From contig NC_089980.1 of assembly GCF_036417845.1 (NCBI RefSeq), positions 112,493,169-112,557,168 of the forward strand: a DNA stretch of 64,000 nucleotides, written 5' to 3'. Shown here piece by piece: positions 62,971 through 64,000 of the stretch. The notes beneath the pieces were generated by a model. It worked only from the letters and a program-made list of their open reading frames with translations, searched no databases and was not told where the DNA came from. How positions within the stretch are numbered: position 1 is the first letter of the stretch; every line of letters begins with the position of its first letter. The translations under genes were made by a program, and so were the position numbers. The DNA is from Apteryx mantelli (taxonomy: Eukaryota; Chordata; Aves; Apterygiformes; Apterygidae).

Positions 62971-63010
62971 CTTGTTTCTTGAATATGAGGTCTCAAGTCC
63001 CTCCCTAGGC
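62971..63010 (-). CDS. MLIP: Candidate penultimate MLIP exon
   Basis: A 40-nt stretch between a good acceptor (atttttgtcag) and donor AAG|GTAAGG. In the frame that leaves in phase 0 it reads PREGLETSYSRNK. Joined to the terminal exon this gives RNK-PSHPIV, resembling the human NK-x-SHPMV. Evidence is limited to splice sites, phase and two residues. A competing exon-like unit lies only 35 nt downstream, too close for both to be used. Confidence 0.33.
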
Positions 63011-63860
63011 CTGACAAAAATAATGATCTTTTTTGTCCAAGACGTTACTTTGCTTCCTTTATTTTGGTAGTAGCTTATTTTCATACTAAAGAGCCACAAA
63101 TACCATCATGTATAACAGTCTTCATAGAGAGGGAAAATTATCTCTATTTTTTGGACAGACACTCCTAATACTGATTACTTTGTGAGGCTTAATTGAAAGA
63201 AGGCAAGTGAGAGGCAAACAAGGACTTAACTGACTAATGACAGAAAAAAGTCAATACAAGCTTAAGATGGGAGGAAAAACTGAACAATATACAGTCTTCT
63301 GAAGTCTGCTTTCACAAGGCTTTTCTCATGTAAAAGCCCTCAAGAATTGTCATATAAGACTCTGTACAGTCTACTAGTTGGGTATTTGGAGACCTGATTT
63401 TGCAGTGACATGCATAACAAAGTCACTTCTGGCTAGATTTACAGAAGACTTTAAGTAGTACTTTTGTGAATATAGAGTACATAAGCCCAGTACCGCACTC
63501 CTGCTGAAATAATGCTTAGTCCTACAGGTCCCGAAATGGAGGCTGTCTTTTTTTCCTGCAATCTCAGAGCTCTGCCTCTGAGCAGCTGTGCAGGAGCTGA
63601 GCAACTTGACCTGGGCATTCAGCTGAGAACATGAAGGCCTCTTCCATGAATTATTTTAATCAAACAACAAAATACTCTGACGTGTAACTCTTGCTGAGGA
63701 AGAGGCCCCATGCCTGCCCTTCCACAGCTTAACCAATAGGAGCTACAGGTTCTTATTCCTTCCTCCCTGGTTTTTCTTTATAAATATGATTTTTGTATTC
63801 TTAAGTGCACACTACTCCTGTCCCACAAGCAGGATGGAAAACGCTGTCTCAGTCCACTTG

Positions 63861-63985
63861 CCTTCTGTAGCTCAGCAGGTAAGGGCCTAACCCTCTTGGA
63901 AGAAAGGGAGAAGTTTGAACCACTGCAGGCTAAGAAGGGCATTAAACCCAGGTCTCTCACTGCCTGGGCAAGTGTTAAAGGAGGG
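63861..63985. repeat. tRNA-like, internally inverted SINE-type repeat
   Basis: The plus strand starts CCTTCTGTAGCTCAGCAGG (box A-like), then GGGAGAAGTTTGAACCACTG (box B-like). It is followed by ATTAAACCCAGGTCTCTCAC and TGCCTGGGCAAGTG, which is a second tRNA-like anticodon/T-arm segment in reverse orientation. CCTTCT and AGAAGG (63933-63938) pair at tRNA-like spacing. Stems in the anticodon and T arms do not pair well, so it is a repeat or relic, not a working tRNA gene. Confidence 0.4.
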
Positions 63986-64000
63986 CATCATCATCTGCCT

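Larger units (their letters stand above)
61580..64000. other. MLIP last intron and upstream region
   Basis: Minus-strand intronic sequence of MLIP to the window edge. It holds two mutually exclusive exon-like units (62889-62935 and 62971-63010), a GC-richer patch near 62390-62560 and a tRNA-like repeat at 63861-63985. No other MLIP coding segment is recognisable. Confidence 0.5.

Noticed and set aside
63861-63938. Functional tRNA gene
   Set aside because: Box A-like and box B-like motifs and a 6-bp end pairing exist, but the anticodon and T stems do not pair.
1-64000. CRISPR array, prokaryotic operon, phage or rRNA
   Set aside because: No regularly spaced direct repeats, no closely packed genes with ribosome-binding sites and no rRNA-like sequence. 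The window is vertebrate intron and intergenic DNA.

Overview
The window is vertebrate nuclear DNA, almost certainly avian. It is AT-rich, has no operon-like coding and carries long GT-AG introns. It contains several CR1 LINE copies, some ending in the ATTCTGTG tail typical of bird CR1. One protein-coding gene can be read from first to last codon. Part of a second gene sits at the right edge. Everything else is intron, intergenic DNA, transposon remnants and simple repeats.

Main gene (minus strand, 43432 down to 497): TINAG, tubulointerstitial nephritis antigen. I reconstructed eleven coding exons by translating the minus strand and matching splice sites. Their lengths are 370, 64, 90, 115, 124, 151, 181, 46, 106, 46 and 111 nt, giving 1404 nt, or 467 codons plus stop. 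All ten introns are GT-AG and every codon phase agrees across its junction. The protein has a signal peptide, a cysteine-rich somatomedin-B-like module, a short second Cys-rich segment and a papain-fold domain. In that domain the catalytic Cys is Ser (residue 248), while His410 and Asn435 remain, so it is a pseudoprotease of basement membranes. A TATA box and an HNF1-like site lie just upstream of the start codon.

Second gene (minus strand, right side): the terminal coding exon of MLIP (61514-61579), recognised from its C-terminal motif. The MLIP-TINAG order and orientation agree with the arrangement I recall at human 6p12.1. One or two possible upstream MLIP exons lie near 62.9-63.0 kb, but they are weakly supported.

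Repeats: CR1 fragments at 4.3-4.9, 24.9, 26.7-27.2, 30.8-31.1, 40.1-40.6, 44.0, 51.3-52.4, 53.2-53.6 and 59.0-60.0 kb; a probable solo LTR at about 33.95-34.8 kb in TINAG intron 4; a tRNA-like inverted repeat at the right edge; and several microsatellites. The most unusual structures are a head-on CR1 pair forming a long near-perfect hairpin (59.6-59.9 kb), the 78-bp internal duplication in the LTR, and two unexplained GC- or CpG-richer patches inside TINAG introns. I found no convincing evidence of a wholly new biological system. There is no CRISPR array, no bacterial or phage gene and no rRNA.
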